Shown here in pieces: positions 9,935-17,369 of a stretch of DNA of 64,000 nucleotides; position 1 is the first letter of the stretch; every line of letters begins with the position of its first letter. Made by a program: the position numbers and the translations under genes. The notes below the pieces were generated by a model. It searched no databases. It worked only from the letters and a program-made list of their open reading frames with translations, and was not told where the DNA came from. The stretch is from JAVKDP01 sp040222185 (GTDB lineage Bacteria; Bacteroidota; Rhodothermia; Balneolales; Balneolaceae): assembly GCA_040222185.1 (NCBI GenBank), contig JAVKDP010000026.1:124001-188000 (forward strand), in the 5' to 3' direction.

Positions 9935-10321
9935 TCAGGCTTCTTTCTTGAGATGAAGTCGAATTGCAAAAAAAGCGACAGTTAAAAAAGGAAGTGTTGA
10001 GACCAGTACCTTAAAATTCATGCCCATTATTCCAATCGCAAACATGAGCAAGAGTAAAATGCCAATCCCGCCTATACCAAAAAAGGTTAGCTTTTTGCCG
10101 GGTTCTTTTTGAAATAGAGTGATTGCTAAAAGAATCTGTCCAAACAATGGAAGTACTGTGAATGGATGAAATACTGATTTGGGATCAGTAAAAAGCTTGA
10201 GCAAGATGTCGTACTCGGCCTGGAATAAAAAAATGGAATTGTCTTGTCCCCATTCCAGGTAGCCAACCAGGGAGGTGAGAATTAAAGCAGCACTTAGTAG
10301 CTTTTTATTCATTGATACCAT
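9935..10321 (-). CDS. Small integral membrane protein, unknown function
   Basis: A 128-residue protein with about four predicted membrane helices (residues 8-24, 52-70, 78-96, 100-120) and a basic C-terminus (RLHLKKEA). The start could be the first Met or Met4 (MNKK); the latter gives the more usual start. No recognised family. It is the last gene of the minus-strand accessory run that extends from about 17 kb down to here. Confidence 0.6.
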   Translation of the reverse strand: MVSMNKKLLSAALILTSLVGYLEWGQDNSIFLFQAEYDILLKLFTDPKSVFHPFTVLPLFGQILLAITLFQKEPGKKLTFFGIGGIGILLLLMFAIGIMGMNFKVLVSTLPFLTVAFFAIRLHLKKEA

Positions 10322-10417
10322 TACCTAACATATTACACCCTATAGAGTTAAGGATTTTTAGAGATAAGATCAATAGTGCTAAACCAGGCACTTAGCTTCA
10401 GGAATATTAGCAGTACT

Positions 10418-10984
10418 TTAGTTTTTAATTCGAACAAATACACCTTCATAAAAAAGGCCGGTTGGTTCGTCATTTTGCGCAAACTGGACCGACTTCATAT
10501 GGTATTCATTCTCGTTTATCCATTTATAGTTATAGACTCTATAAGTTCCGGGAGCTTCACCGGCAAAGGATAGTTTTAACTTTACATCACCATTTTCATT
10601 TACAGACCCTTTCCCACTTCCGGCTCTGATTGTCCCAAAACTGGATAAATGCAGTACCTCTTTTGTCTCCGGGTTATAGGACCAAAAAATATGCCCGTTA
10701 GGTTCAGGCCCATCTATAATTGATAAAAGGCTGTTATCCGTGTTGATGCCCCTGGATATCGTGTGGTGCTTTGGAATTTTTATAGTTTCTGTTCCACTTC
10801 CCCAGTTGTGAGTCCAGTTATCATCCTTAAGCGTCCATTCTCCAATAAATTTTCCAAAAGGGTTTTTTGAAACGTCATTAATATTCCTTCCATTCAATTC
10901 GTATTCGATTGAAGTCGTTTGGGCAAGTCCTGTTGTGGAGCTAAGAACTAAAACCAGTAAAAAGCATTTGATGATTATTTTCAT
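10418..10984 (-). CDS. Exported lipocalin/DUF1579-like protein
   Basis: A 188-residue protein with a signal peptide (residues 1-21, ending GLAQ). The FIGEWTLKDD motif near residue 46 and a series of about eight alternating beta strands ending in GLFYEGVFVRIKN resemble DUF1579/lipocalin-like proteins, which often start with a GxW motif. Likely periplasmic or surface; ligand unknown. It lies in the spacer-separated gene run; the spacer upstream (10985-11071) holds attC-like half sites. Confidence 0.6.
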   Translation of the reverse strand: MKIIIKCFLLVLVLSSTTGLAQTTSIEYELNGRNINDVSKNPFGKFIGEWTLKDDNWTHNWGSGTETIKIPKHHTISRGINTDNSLLSIIDGPEPNGHIFWSYNPETKEVLHLSSFGTIRAGSGKGSVNENGDVKLKLSFAGEAPGTYRVYNYKWINENEYHMKSVQFAQNDEPTGLFYEGVFVRIKN

Positions 10985-11000
10985 TAAACCTGTTTTTGGT

Positions 11001-11067
11001 ATTATTTATGGGTTTATGTTGTGAGTAGGCGAGAATGAGGAATTATTCATAGCCAATATTGTAGCAG
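11001..11067 (-). repeat. attC-like inverted repeat (degraded), site D
   Basis: Read on the minus strand: CTGCTACAATATTGG, then GGCTATGAAT and TCTCGCC around a short loop, then CTACTCACAAC. CTACTCACAAC matches the inner right arm of the stronger site at 14501-14628 (CTACTCATAAC). CAATATTGGCT is the exact reverse complement of AGCCAATATTG in the spacer at 13156-13200. The outer right arm is poorly kept, so this is at best a decayed site. Confidence 0.4.
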
Positions 11068-11071
11068 TTTT

Positions 11072-11836
11072 TTATTTATTCATCCATTCAATTATATCTT
11101 TCTGATCGTTGAATTCTCGATAAGTTATCCTTCTCAAGTAACCCTCAAGCTCTTTTATGCTACTTTTTTTTGGGTTTAAGCTTGTTTCAGATAAATCTGT
11201 ATCCAATGAAGCACGAATAGTTAGTTCTTCATTAGTTGTATAAAGTCCAAATTCTCTATTGTTAAACCATTTATGCTTTTTGATAATGCTACCATAGAAC
11301 ATTTCATGCTGAAAAGACTTTATTAGTTCTATTGTCTTAATCGGTTTGCCAGACTTATCATAAAAAGCCACAGAAATGGTAGAGTATGACTCATTCTTCA
11401 TAAGCAAAACTGCCGCTTTGTGTTTTCGGTCAGATGAGCTTTTCTTTTTTCCCTCTATCTCATATTTGAAATTTGCTTTCTTGACTTTCTCGTAGGCCTG
11501 AGAAAAAATGTCTTTGTCCCACTGGTATTCATTGGCACAGAGTAACGCTATTCGGTGAGTAGTGTCAAGGATGTATTGGTTTTGTTCAATACTAGACAAT
11601 TCCCAATATTTTTCTTTATCAAATTTCGCGTTAACGGTTAATATACTTCCAGAATAATTTCTTAAGAAATCTTCGTTGGATAGTTCCACTGATATTCTAG
11701 AGGTTCTTGGTGGTTTGTAACCATTTAGATATTGTACATACAAGTCAGAAATCACATTTTGTTTCATTGTGAATTTCTTAGCATCGTCTCCTTTTGGATA
11801 GTAATACAAAGTTATGTCGTCTAGCTTATTACTCAT
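11072..11836 (-). CDS. Hypothetical protein, probable cassette gene
   Basis: A 254-residue soluble protein without signal peptide or membrane segment; no family recognised. The middle part (about 125-150) is Lys/Ser rich and may be a linker between an N-terminal mixed domain and a C-terminal beta-rich part (ISVAFYDKSGKPIKTIELI). The start ATG lies directly after an attC-like core (AATAGCT), as in gene cassettes whose start abuts the recombination site. Surrounded by genes of similarly low GC and unknown function. Confidence 0.55.
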   Translation of the reverse strand: MSNKLDDITLYYYPKGDDAKKFTMKQNVISDLYVQYLNGYKPPRTSRISVELSNEDFLRNYSGSILTVNAKFDKEKYWELSSIEQNQYILDTTHRIALLCANEYQWDKDIFSQAYEKVKKANFKYEIEGKKKSSSDRKHKAAVLLMKNESYSTISVAFYDKSGKPIKTIELIKSFQHEMFYGSIIKKHKWFNNREFGLYTTNEELTIRASLDTDLSETSLNPKKSSIKELEGYLRRITYREFNDQKDIIEWMNK

Positions 11837-11908
11837 AGCTATTGTTGTACTGCGTTTTATTTAAATACAGTTTCAATAAACCTTAACAAATTTCCAGGTA
11901 AAGCTATT
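11837..11908 (-). repeat. attC-like inverted repeat, site C
   Basis: Spacer between the DinB gene and the gene ending at 11072. On the minus strand AGCTTTACC is followed by GTTTATT and AATAAAAC (a stem around a loop that begins GAAAC), then ACAACAATAGCT directly before the ATG. The ATTGAAAC loop sequence and the ATAGCTA core are shared with the site at 12451-12510. Confidence 0.45.
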
Positions 11909-11912
11909 TCAC

Positions 11913-12434
11913 TCATTGATTACTATGAATAGTTTTAATTTCAGTAATTCGTGATAAATGATGATCGTCGTGCTCTGCAACAAATAAAAATAAATCCATT
12001 ATTCGCATGGGTTGTTCCAGTCTCGGATGCAGTGCAAATTTAAACACATCTGGTTCTTCTAGCTTGCGCAATTTGTTCAAAGTCACTTCCCGTAATTCGC
12101 GGAATTGTATCAATAAATCCTCAATGCTGGTTTTGTTGTGTTGGGCAAAGTTGGTTTTTTTATTTTCTAAATCGGTTGGCCTTAAGTACTTCTCTCCATT
12201 CATAATGTCATCAAGCCTTCCCTGCCACAACGGTTCTAAATCACATAAGTGTCCTATATTTTCTTTGATAGACCACGTTTCGTTCGGCTTGATTTCCAGC
12301 AAGTCAGAAGGTATGTCTTCAACTTTTGTTGCTAATCGTACATAAGTTCCGCTAAGCCGTTCTATAATCGACGGGAAGATATTTTGTTGAAATGAAAAAT
12401 CGAACTTCCGTTCAAACCACCTTATTTGATTCAT
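11913..12434 (-). CDS. DinB-family protein (DinB_2 type)
   Basis: A 173-residue four-helix-bundle protein of the DinB/YfiT-like superfamily, which binds a divalent metal through three histidines. The candidates are His in IGHLCDLEPLW (about residue 62) and the AEHDDHHLSRI motif near the C-terminus (about 154-160), in the family's usual positions. Roles in the family include thiol (bacillithiol) transferases and stress-induced proteins; the specific role here is unknown. It is preceded by an attC-like site at 12451-12510, consistent with a mobile gene cassette. Confidence 0.8.
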   Translation of the reverse strand: MNQIRWFERKFDFSFQQNIFPSIIERLSGTYVRLATKVEDIPSDLLEIKPNETWSIKENIGHLCDLEPLWQGRLDDIMNGEKYLRPTDLENKKTNFAQHNKTSIEDLLIQFRELREVTLNKLRKLEEPDVFKFALHPRLEQPMRIMDLFLFVAEHDDHHLSRITEIKTIHSNQ

Positions 12435-12450
12435 GGGTTCTTTTTTGTTG

Positions 12451-12510
12451 GTTAGCTATAATGGTTTGTATAATGTGTTTCAATGCATTTTAACATTTTG
12501 TTGTAGCCAA
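12451..12510 (-). repeat. attC-like site B (60-bp imperfect palindrome)
   Basis: Minus strand, just after the stop of the upstream gene. Outer arms GGCTACAA and TTATAGCTAA pair with few mismatches. Inner arms TGTTAAAATG and CATTATACA pair around CATTGAAACA. This is the R''-L''-loop-L'-R' layout of integron attC sites. The terminal ATTATAGC differs from a consensus-like GTTATAGC by one base. The structure was read by eye; no covariance model was run. Confidence 0.55.
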
Positions 12511-13155
12511 TTATTCTTGTTTATTCGGTTTCCTTATTAACTCATTTATCCTGTTTTTAGATTCCTCTTTTTCGGCTTTAATCGTTCTTTTCTTCTCTAA
12601 ATTACTACGTTTTTGATTTTCGCGAAATTTCCTCAACTGTTCACTGTTCATCCCTTTAGTTTTTCGGTTTGAGGGGAAGTCCATGACTCTTATAAGGATG
12701 TTAGTTTCAGGATCCACATAAAATTCCTTTGAGATATAAATGTTCCAATCAAAAGGTCTGTTTGGTTCAAGTCTTAAATACTTCTGTTCTCTTTTGTCCC
12801 AAAGCCCATCCTCACGTTTTTCTATTAAATCTGAGACGAACCATTTTACACAGTCTTTGTACTCTAAAAGGTTTGTAGGTATTCGTTCTTCGATTTCTTT
12901 AATAACCTCATTCCAATCACTTCCAACTTTTCCCCGAAGAAACCTGACCAAAAGGTCGTAATTTATCTTGCTGTTAAAGAATTTGAAGCTCTTTCCCATG
13001 CCTTCATAAGAAGGGAGGTTATCCCAATCTTTATTTTTTTTCGAATTTCGAGTGTCAGAATAGTCTCCGTCAATCACATATCTCCTTTTACTTCCAGAAG
13101 TTTTTAGACGGGAGATCAACCATTTCTTATTATGACTTTTTCCTTTATTACTCAT
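12511..13155 (-). CDS. Hypothetical protein, probable cassette gene
   Basis: A 214-residue, very basic soluble protein with no recognised domain. The N-terminus is Lys/Ser/Arg rich (NKKWLISRLKTSGSKRR), and the C-terminus (about 165-214) is a Lys/Arg/Glu-rich helix that may bind nucleic acid or form a coiled coil. The central segment is Trp/Phe rich. It starts 45 bases after the stop of the next hypothetical gene; the two may form a pair. No signal peptide. Function unknown. Confidence 0.55.
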   Translation of the reverse strand: MSNKGKSHNKKWLISRLKTSGSKRRYVIDGDYSDTRNSKKNKDWDNLPSYEGMGKSFKFFNSKINYDLLVRFLRGKVGSDWNEVIKEIEERIPTNLLEYKDCVKWFVSDLIEKREDGLWDKREQKYLRLEPNRPFDWNIYISKEFYVDPETNILIRVMDFPSNRKTKGMNSEQLRKFRENQKRSNLEKKRTIKAEKEESKNRINELIRKPNKQE

Positions 13156-13200
13156 TATTCAATATTGGCTTCATATACAGTATTATATGTGTTTTACTTT
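13156..13200 (-). repeat. Short spacer with an attC-like half site (site E)
   Basis: A 45-bp spacer. On the minus strand AGCCAATATTG lies a few bases before the ATG. It is the reverse complement of the element in site D (11053-11063), as expected of right and left half sites of an imperfect palindrome. ATATACAGTATTATAT in the same spacer is itself near-palindromic. No complete pair of arms can be seen here. Confidence 0.35.
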
Positions 13201-13659
13201 TTAAAAATATTTTTCACAAGTTTTTAATATCTCTTCTATAGAATTCATTGAAGTGATTTTCTTTTTCAAGTCATCAATATCATCCTCAATTCTAACTTTA
13301 TTCCTTTCTATTCCTAAAATCATTAATTCCTTAACGTCTTTAATATCCATAGTTCGTTCAACCTCTCCAGGGAATACCCCAGAACGAAATTCAGTTGGTA
13401 TTATTAAAAGGGTCTGCGTATTAGTTTTCTCAAACTTAGCCACGAAAACTTTACCCGTACTATCTACAATACGATCCTCTTTATTTCCTTCCCATCCCCA
13501 GAAGTCAACGTCTCCAACTACTTCTTGAATTGTCTTTTTTATTATTGGGTCATCAGGAATGCTCGGGTCATGGTGAAAAATTGGATATTTTATCTCAATC
13601 CCGTTTTCGGTCTTTTTCCATGCTTCCTCAGGTTTTCGATATGGATTAGATTTTGTCAT
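13201..13659 (-). CDS. Hypothetical protein, probable cassette gene
   Basis: A 152-residue acidic-to-neutral soluble protein with no recognised family. A beta-rich middle (KVFVAKFEKTNTQTLLIIP) is followed by a charged helix (about 105-150). It has no signal peptide. It lies 41 bases after the true end of the frameshifted DUF2971 gene and 45 bases before the next hypothetical gene. The tight spacing and the lack of relatives I can name suggest an accessory cassette. Confidence 0.5.
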   Translation of the reverse strand: MTKSNPYRKPEEAWKKTENGIEIKYPIFHHDPSIPDDPIIKKTIQEVVGDVDFWGWEGNKEDRIVDSTGKVFVAKFEKTNTQTLLIIPTEFRSGVFPGEVERTMDIKDVKELMILGIERNKVRIEDDIDDLKKKITSMNSIEEILKTCEKYF

Positions 13660-13700
13660 TTATTCAATTACTCATATCGCCATTATTGATGCAGTTAAAG

Positions 13701-14482
13701 TTAAATATCCATTACATTTAGAGAGTATGTTCTGTCATCGATTCTCATTTTTTTAATCGAGAGATCTTGATTTTTCAGGTGCATATTCAAAAGTTGATTT
13801 AATTCTCTTTGATTTTCCGCTGAAAATTTATGTCCAAATAAATTCTCTTTATGCAATTTCTATTAATCAAGTGTTTACCTGATTTTTGAGAAATTATTCG
13901 CATTTCTTTTTCATATCTCCAATCTTTCGATTTGGTAATAACTGCTTTTTCAATTTCTAGTGAAGTTTTTTCAAGAGAAGATGAGATTTTAATTAAAGGA
14001 AACTTATTTGAGTATGTTACAGTACGTATGGTCGTTATTTGAGCAGAATCATTTAGCTCATAAATGGATTCATATAATTGTTTAGGATCAAATTCTATTA
14101 CTAATCCTCTATGACTATTAGCATAGTGGGACCACATCAAAATATTGTCATTTATACTGCTGAAGCAACACACGCCAAAGTTTCTAATATATTCAGCAAA
14201 TGGAGCTAAATAAAACTCAGTAAATTTCTTTGGGTCGGTTTTATATTTTAATAAAACTTTGTTGAAATCTACTTTTTTTGAACTAGATGAGGTAACTGAT
14301 AGCTTTTTATACAAATTAAAGTACTCTAAAATGTCACTGTCGCCCAGGTCTTCATCTACTTGAAGTTTAAATTCGAAAGGGTCATTAAATTCAGTTGGTC
14401 TTGAAAACCACAAATATCCATTTCGTAAACTTTTTTTAAAGTTTTCACTAAAATCAAAGTATTTATATAAAACGGGTTTCAT
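13701..14482 (-). pseudogene. DUF2971 protein gene with a frameshift near 13835
   Basis: The N-terminal 227 residues (14482 down to 13799) are a DUF2971 protein: LYKYFDF, then LWFSRPTEFNDPFEF near residue 25, and MWSHYANSHRGLVIEFDP near 115. DUF2971 proteins are often found near defence and mobile genes; the function is not established. The frame ends prematurely after CIKRIYLD. Another frame then continues without a stop for about 44 codons (FGHKFSAENQRELNQLL ... SLNVMDI, stop at 13701-13703), which completes the family's usual about 260-residue length. One missing base in the TTTGGACAT region would restore it. Either a decayed cassette gene or a sequence error. Confidence 0.75.
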
Positions 14483-14500
14483 CGTTTTGAAACTTCACTT

Positions 14501-14628
14501 AAATAACGGTCTCGGTTATGAGTAGTAGCGGATTTCTATTCACCAGCCTTTCGGCTTTAAGCTAACCTTTTTTTGTGTTTTGTCTTTCGTTTTATCACTT
14601 AAGCCGCTATTGCTTAAACACATTATTC
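14501..14628 (-). repeat. attC-like site A, the best-preserved in the array
   Basis: Minus strand. Inner arms GTTTAAGCAATAGCGG and CCGCTACTACTCATAAC pair at about 13 of 16 positions across a loop of about 70 bases that contains its own AGCCGAAAGGCT hairpin. Outer elements GAATAAT and GTTATTT pair as R'' and R'. The right side reads CATAAC, a 7-base spacer, GTTATTT, which is the L'-spacer-R' arrangement of integron attC sites. It lies between the esterase stop and the DUF2971 start. Confidence 0.6.
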
Positions 14629-14638
14629 TCTGCAGGCT

Positions 14639-16165
14639 TTATTCCACCATAAAACCATTTTTAAGTAAAAATTCTTGTGTTAGCCTTCTTCTTTCATCAA
14701 TATCATTTTGAGAGCTTCCTTCAAAAAAATGTCCTACACCAGCATATGATCGTGAAGTGAAACTATTCCTGGTTTTTTGAATGGCATCCCTGAATTTTTC
14801 AAATTCAGAAAAATCGACCATGTCATCGTTCTCAGCGTGAAATGCGAGTATGGGAGGAAGGTCTTCCTCAATAAGGTAAAGTGGTGAGATTGTTTTTGTG
14901 TCGTAATTGATGTCATAAACATCTCTGCCTTCAATATCGTAGGGGCAGGAACCCAAAATGATGGCATCAGGTTTTGAACTGTATTTTGAACTCACCCCAA
15001 AATCCTCAGGATTTTCAATCATACCTGAAACCAGGGCCAAATGTGCACCCGCAGAAAAACCATCGGCCAAAATCTTGTTTTGGTCAATACCTAATTCATT
15101 CGCATTTTCTCGTACCCAAGCTATTGCAGTTAGCACATCGCTTACCGAAGCCTTCACATTCGTACCGTGGATATTTCTAAGACGATAATCGAAGGCAATA
15201 GCAACTCTTCCTTCTTCTGCTGAACTCTTAGCAGCGTCATAACTCCATTCAGGCAGTCCAATTGCCCAACCACCACCGTGAAATAACAAATGTGCAGGTT
15301 TTACCTGGCTTTTATCGTGATTTTCTGGATAAAATATATGGGCATTGAGGGTAATACCGTCTACAGTTTTGTAAGCTTTTATTTCGCTCGCATCCTTCCT
15401 TCTGTCGTTACCCATTTTATAGGTATCCTTAATTTCCTTTATATACTCTTGATTTTTTACATCTTCTAAAGCTTTCTCGAAGGCGTAATCAAAAGCCTCT
15501 ACACGATAGATCCAAATATTGGAAGTAAAATGATCCTTGATGAAAAAATCTTTAATGCTCTGATGAGCGTCCAGGTCAACTATGGCATCATAACGATTGT
15601 CCAAACGCTTTACAGGAACATATTCGAGGTGTGAAAACTTGTATTCTCCAGCAGAAAGAATGTTAAAATAAAAAGTCATACATCTTTGATATTCTTTAAA
15701 CTGCAATAAGGAAGGGTCATCAAAGCTTCCGGTCATGACATTTTCAAAATAGTCGCTGGAAACGGTTGCTTTTTGATTAAAATCCGCAAAACGATAATAG
15801 TTTTGTGGATACAACAACCGATATCGTCTGTGTTTGAATTTTGCTTCAGTCAATAGGCTATCTATTGGAGAATCAGTTTCTTCAAAATTCCCTTCGTACT
15901 TGTTGACCAATTCCCTGACAGTGTGCTCCAAAGAATCAATTATGGTGTTAAAGCGCTCTAATTCTGTACTGAATATCTTTTCACGATTATCTGTCACAAA
16001 AGAATCGTTTTTTTCTATAAGATTACTGTAAGCCTCCAGCAGTGACTGTTTTTGTTCGGCAAGTGGGTTTGAAGAAGTTGCCTTGTTCTGGATATCAGAT
16101 TGTCCAAAACCTAATGTGAATTGGAATAGTGCAATTGGGATTATGAAATATTTAAAATTAACCAT
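14639..16165 (-). CDS. Exported alpha/beta hydrolase (acetyl esterase-like)
   Basis: A 508-residue protein with a signal peptide (residues 1-22). The first about 260 residues form a helical accessory region of unknown function. The second half is an esterase domain of the hormone-sensitive-lipase/Aes group: HGGGWAIGLPEW oxyanion motif (about 296), GFSAGAHLALVSG nucleophile elbow (Ser about 368), an Asp in NDDMVDF, and His in GVGHFFEG (about 475). Probably periplasmic or surface exposed; substrate unknown. It is flanked by attC-like sequences at both ends, so it may be a large cassette. Confidence 0.78.
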   Translation of the reverse strand: MVNFKYFIIPIALFQFTLGFGQSDIQNKATSSNPLAEQKQSLLEAYSNLIEKNDSFVTDNREKIFSTELERFNTIIDSLEHTVRELVNKYEGNFEETDSPIDSLLTEAKFKHRRYRLLYPQNYYRFADFNQKATVSSDYFENVMTGSFDDPSLLQFKEYQRCMTFYFNILSAGEYKFSHLEYVPVKRLDNRYDAIVDLDAHQSIKDFFIKDHFTSNIWIYRVEAFDYAFEKALEDVKNQEYIKEIKDTYKMGNDRRKDASEIKAYKTVDGITLNAHIFYPENHDKSQVKPAHLLFHGGGWAIGLPEWSYDAAKSSAEEGRVAIAFDYRLRNIHGTNVKASVSDVLTAIAWVRENANELGIDQNKILADGFSAGAHLALVSGMIENPEDFGVSSKYSSKPDAIILGSCPYDIEGRDVYDINYDTKTISPLYLIEEDLPPILAFHAENDDMVDFSEFEKFRDAIQKTRNSFTSRSYAGVGHFFEGSSQNDIDERRRLTQEFLLKNGFMVE

Positions 16166-16271
16166 CAGTTTTTTATATCGCTATTGAAGGTATACTGTTC
16201 TCATAACACAATGAAAGTATATAAAGGTTACATATAGGTTATTTTTTCTGCTTGCAGAGAACATAAGCAAA

Positions 16272-16373
16272 TCAACATGTTATTGTTGGGTCCCAAATTT
16301 CATCTTCAAGTTCTTTTGTTGTTTTGTATTTATAGTCTGACAACCCAGGAATTGTGAATCCTGACTTGTAAGG
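16272..16373 (-). other. Possible gene remnant (about 33 codons, no start)
   Basis: Between the esterase and the barrel gene, the minus strand has an open stretch that translates with protein-like composition (SDYKYKTTKELEDEIWD) and ends at TGA 16272-16274. It has no start codon and is preceded by an in-frame TAG. It may be the tail of a lost gene. Weak evidence. The rest of 16166-16271 holds only another core-like motif (TTCAATAGCGATAT) just before the esterase start. Confidence 0.2.
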
Positions 16374-16380
16374 CTATAGC

Positions 16381-17027
16381 TTAAAATTTCCAACCAATAT
16401 AGATGTTTGGCTCAAATAGAAAGACGTTTCCATATTTGTCATCAAACTCCTTAAACCCTGCAGGAGAGTTGTTGTCGAACATCCACTGGTTGACATGAAC
16501 CTGAGGTTCTAAAAAAAAGCGTTTTTTCTTACCAACTGTGAAATGGTAGCCCAAATGAAAGGAGTTATAGAGTTTAACCCATTTTTGATTTTTTCACCGT
16601 CTAGATCGGTATAGGTTTGAATTTGCGGCAGCACTTCAATAGATGCAAAAAGCCCTTTCCAAAGCATGCGTTGGTATGAGACGCCAATTCCTGTTTCTCT
16701 TAGGTATCCATCGTAAAATTCAGTCCCAGACTCTATTTTATCGACAACACCATCCCACCAGGTGATTCCCATGGGTTGAAATAATCGCCAGGTGGCAAAC
16801 TTTACCCCAATGATGTTCTTATTATCCAGGTTGCGCTTTACATGTAATTCTACCATTTGAACACTTGTTCGATCGCTATAGCCAGAGATAATCTCATCTG
16901 GAACAATATAAGGTATACTCGCCCTCCACTTATGGACTACTTCAGTTTCTTTATCCATTGAAGTGTTAGTTTGAGCAAAAGCACTATGTGTGCAAAAAAT
17001 TAAAAGAATTGTTAATAGACTTTTCAT
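16381..17027 (-). pseudogene. Outer-membrane beta-barrel-like gene, frameshifted in a poly-A tract
   Basis: The gene starts at 17027 with a signal peptide (residues 1-18, ending SAFAQ) and continues as alternating beta strands. The frame stops at 16509, but the frame one base away is open from 16594 to a stop at 16381-16383 and gives a typical barrel end (NSFHLGYHFTVGKK ... IYIGWKF, terminal Phe). The two frames join at the A6 tract (GAAAAAATC on the minus strand, 16589-16594); one extra A would give a continuous about 215-residue barrel. Function unknown. It could be a slipped-strand switch, decay, or a sequencing error. Confidence 0.7.
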
Positions 17028-17369
17028 GAGTTTCTTAGATTTTGATTTTTTGATTACTCGTTGAGATTTTGTTCTCCGGAAAGATCAAAAAAGTGTTTAT
17101 ATAAGACCTATCAGGTATGAAGCCAAATACATCAATTTTGAGGAAGGTGTAAAAACTATGGTGCAAGAGTATAAATTATGACCTAAGTCGCGACTTTTCA
17201 GTTTGCAGGGTTATGAAAAGAGGATTTTCAGAAGTCTCCTTGAAAAGTAGGTTTTGGTAGTTCATCCTATTTTATCAAATGCTTCAGAGAACACTATGGT
17301 TATCCAACCGGAGAAGTGGGGAATGAGCGCACTGAAGTTAAAGAAGGTGGTGTTATACTCAGATAGCGA
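17028..17369 (-). other. 342-bp gene-free stretch upstream of the barrel gene
   Basis: No convincing gene on either strand. It contains a 12-bp perfect palindrome, AAGTCGCGACTT (17185-17196), about 160 bases before the barrel start, that could be an operator. Close to the cyclase stop, the minus strand has GAATAGTCGCTATC and TATAAC, loosely like the cassette-core sequences further down; too weak to call. Confidence 0.4.

Noticed and set aside
10322..10417. Possible further attC-like site between 10322 and 10417
   Set aside because: GTACTGCTAATATT and GCTAA/TTTAGC are suggestive, but arms do not pair convincingly; kept out of the feature list.
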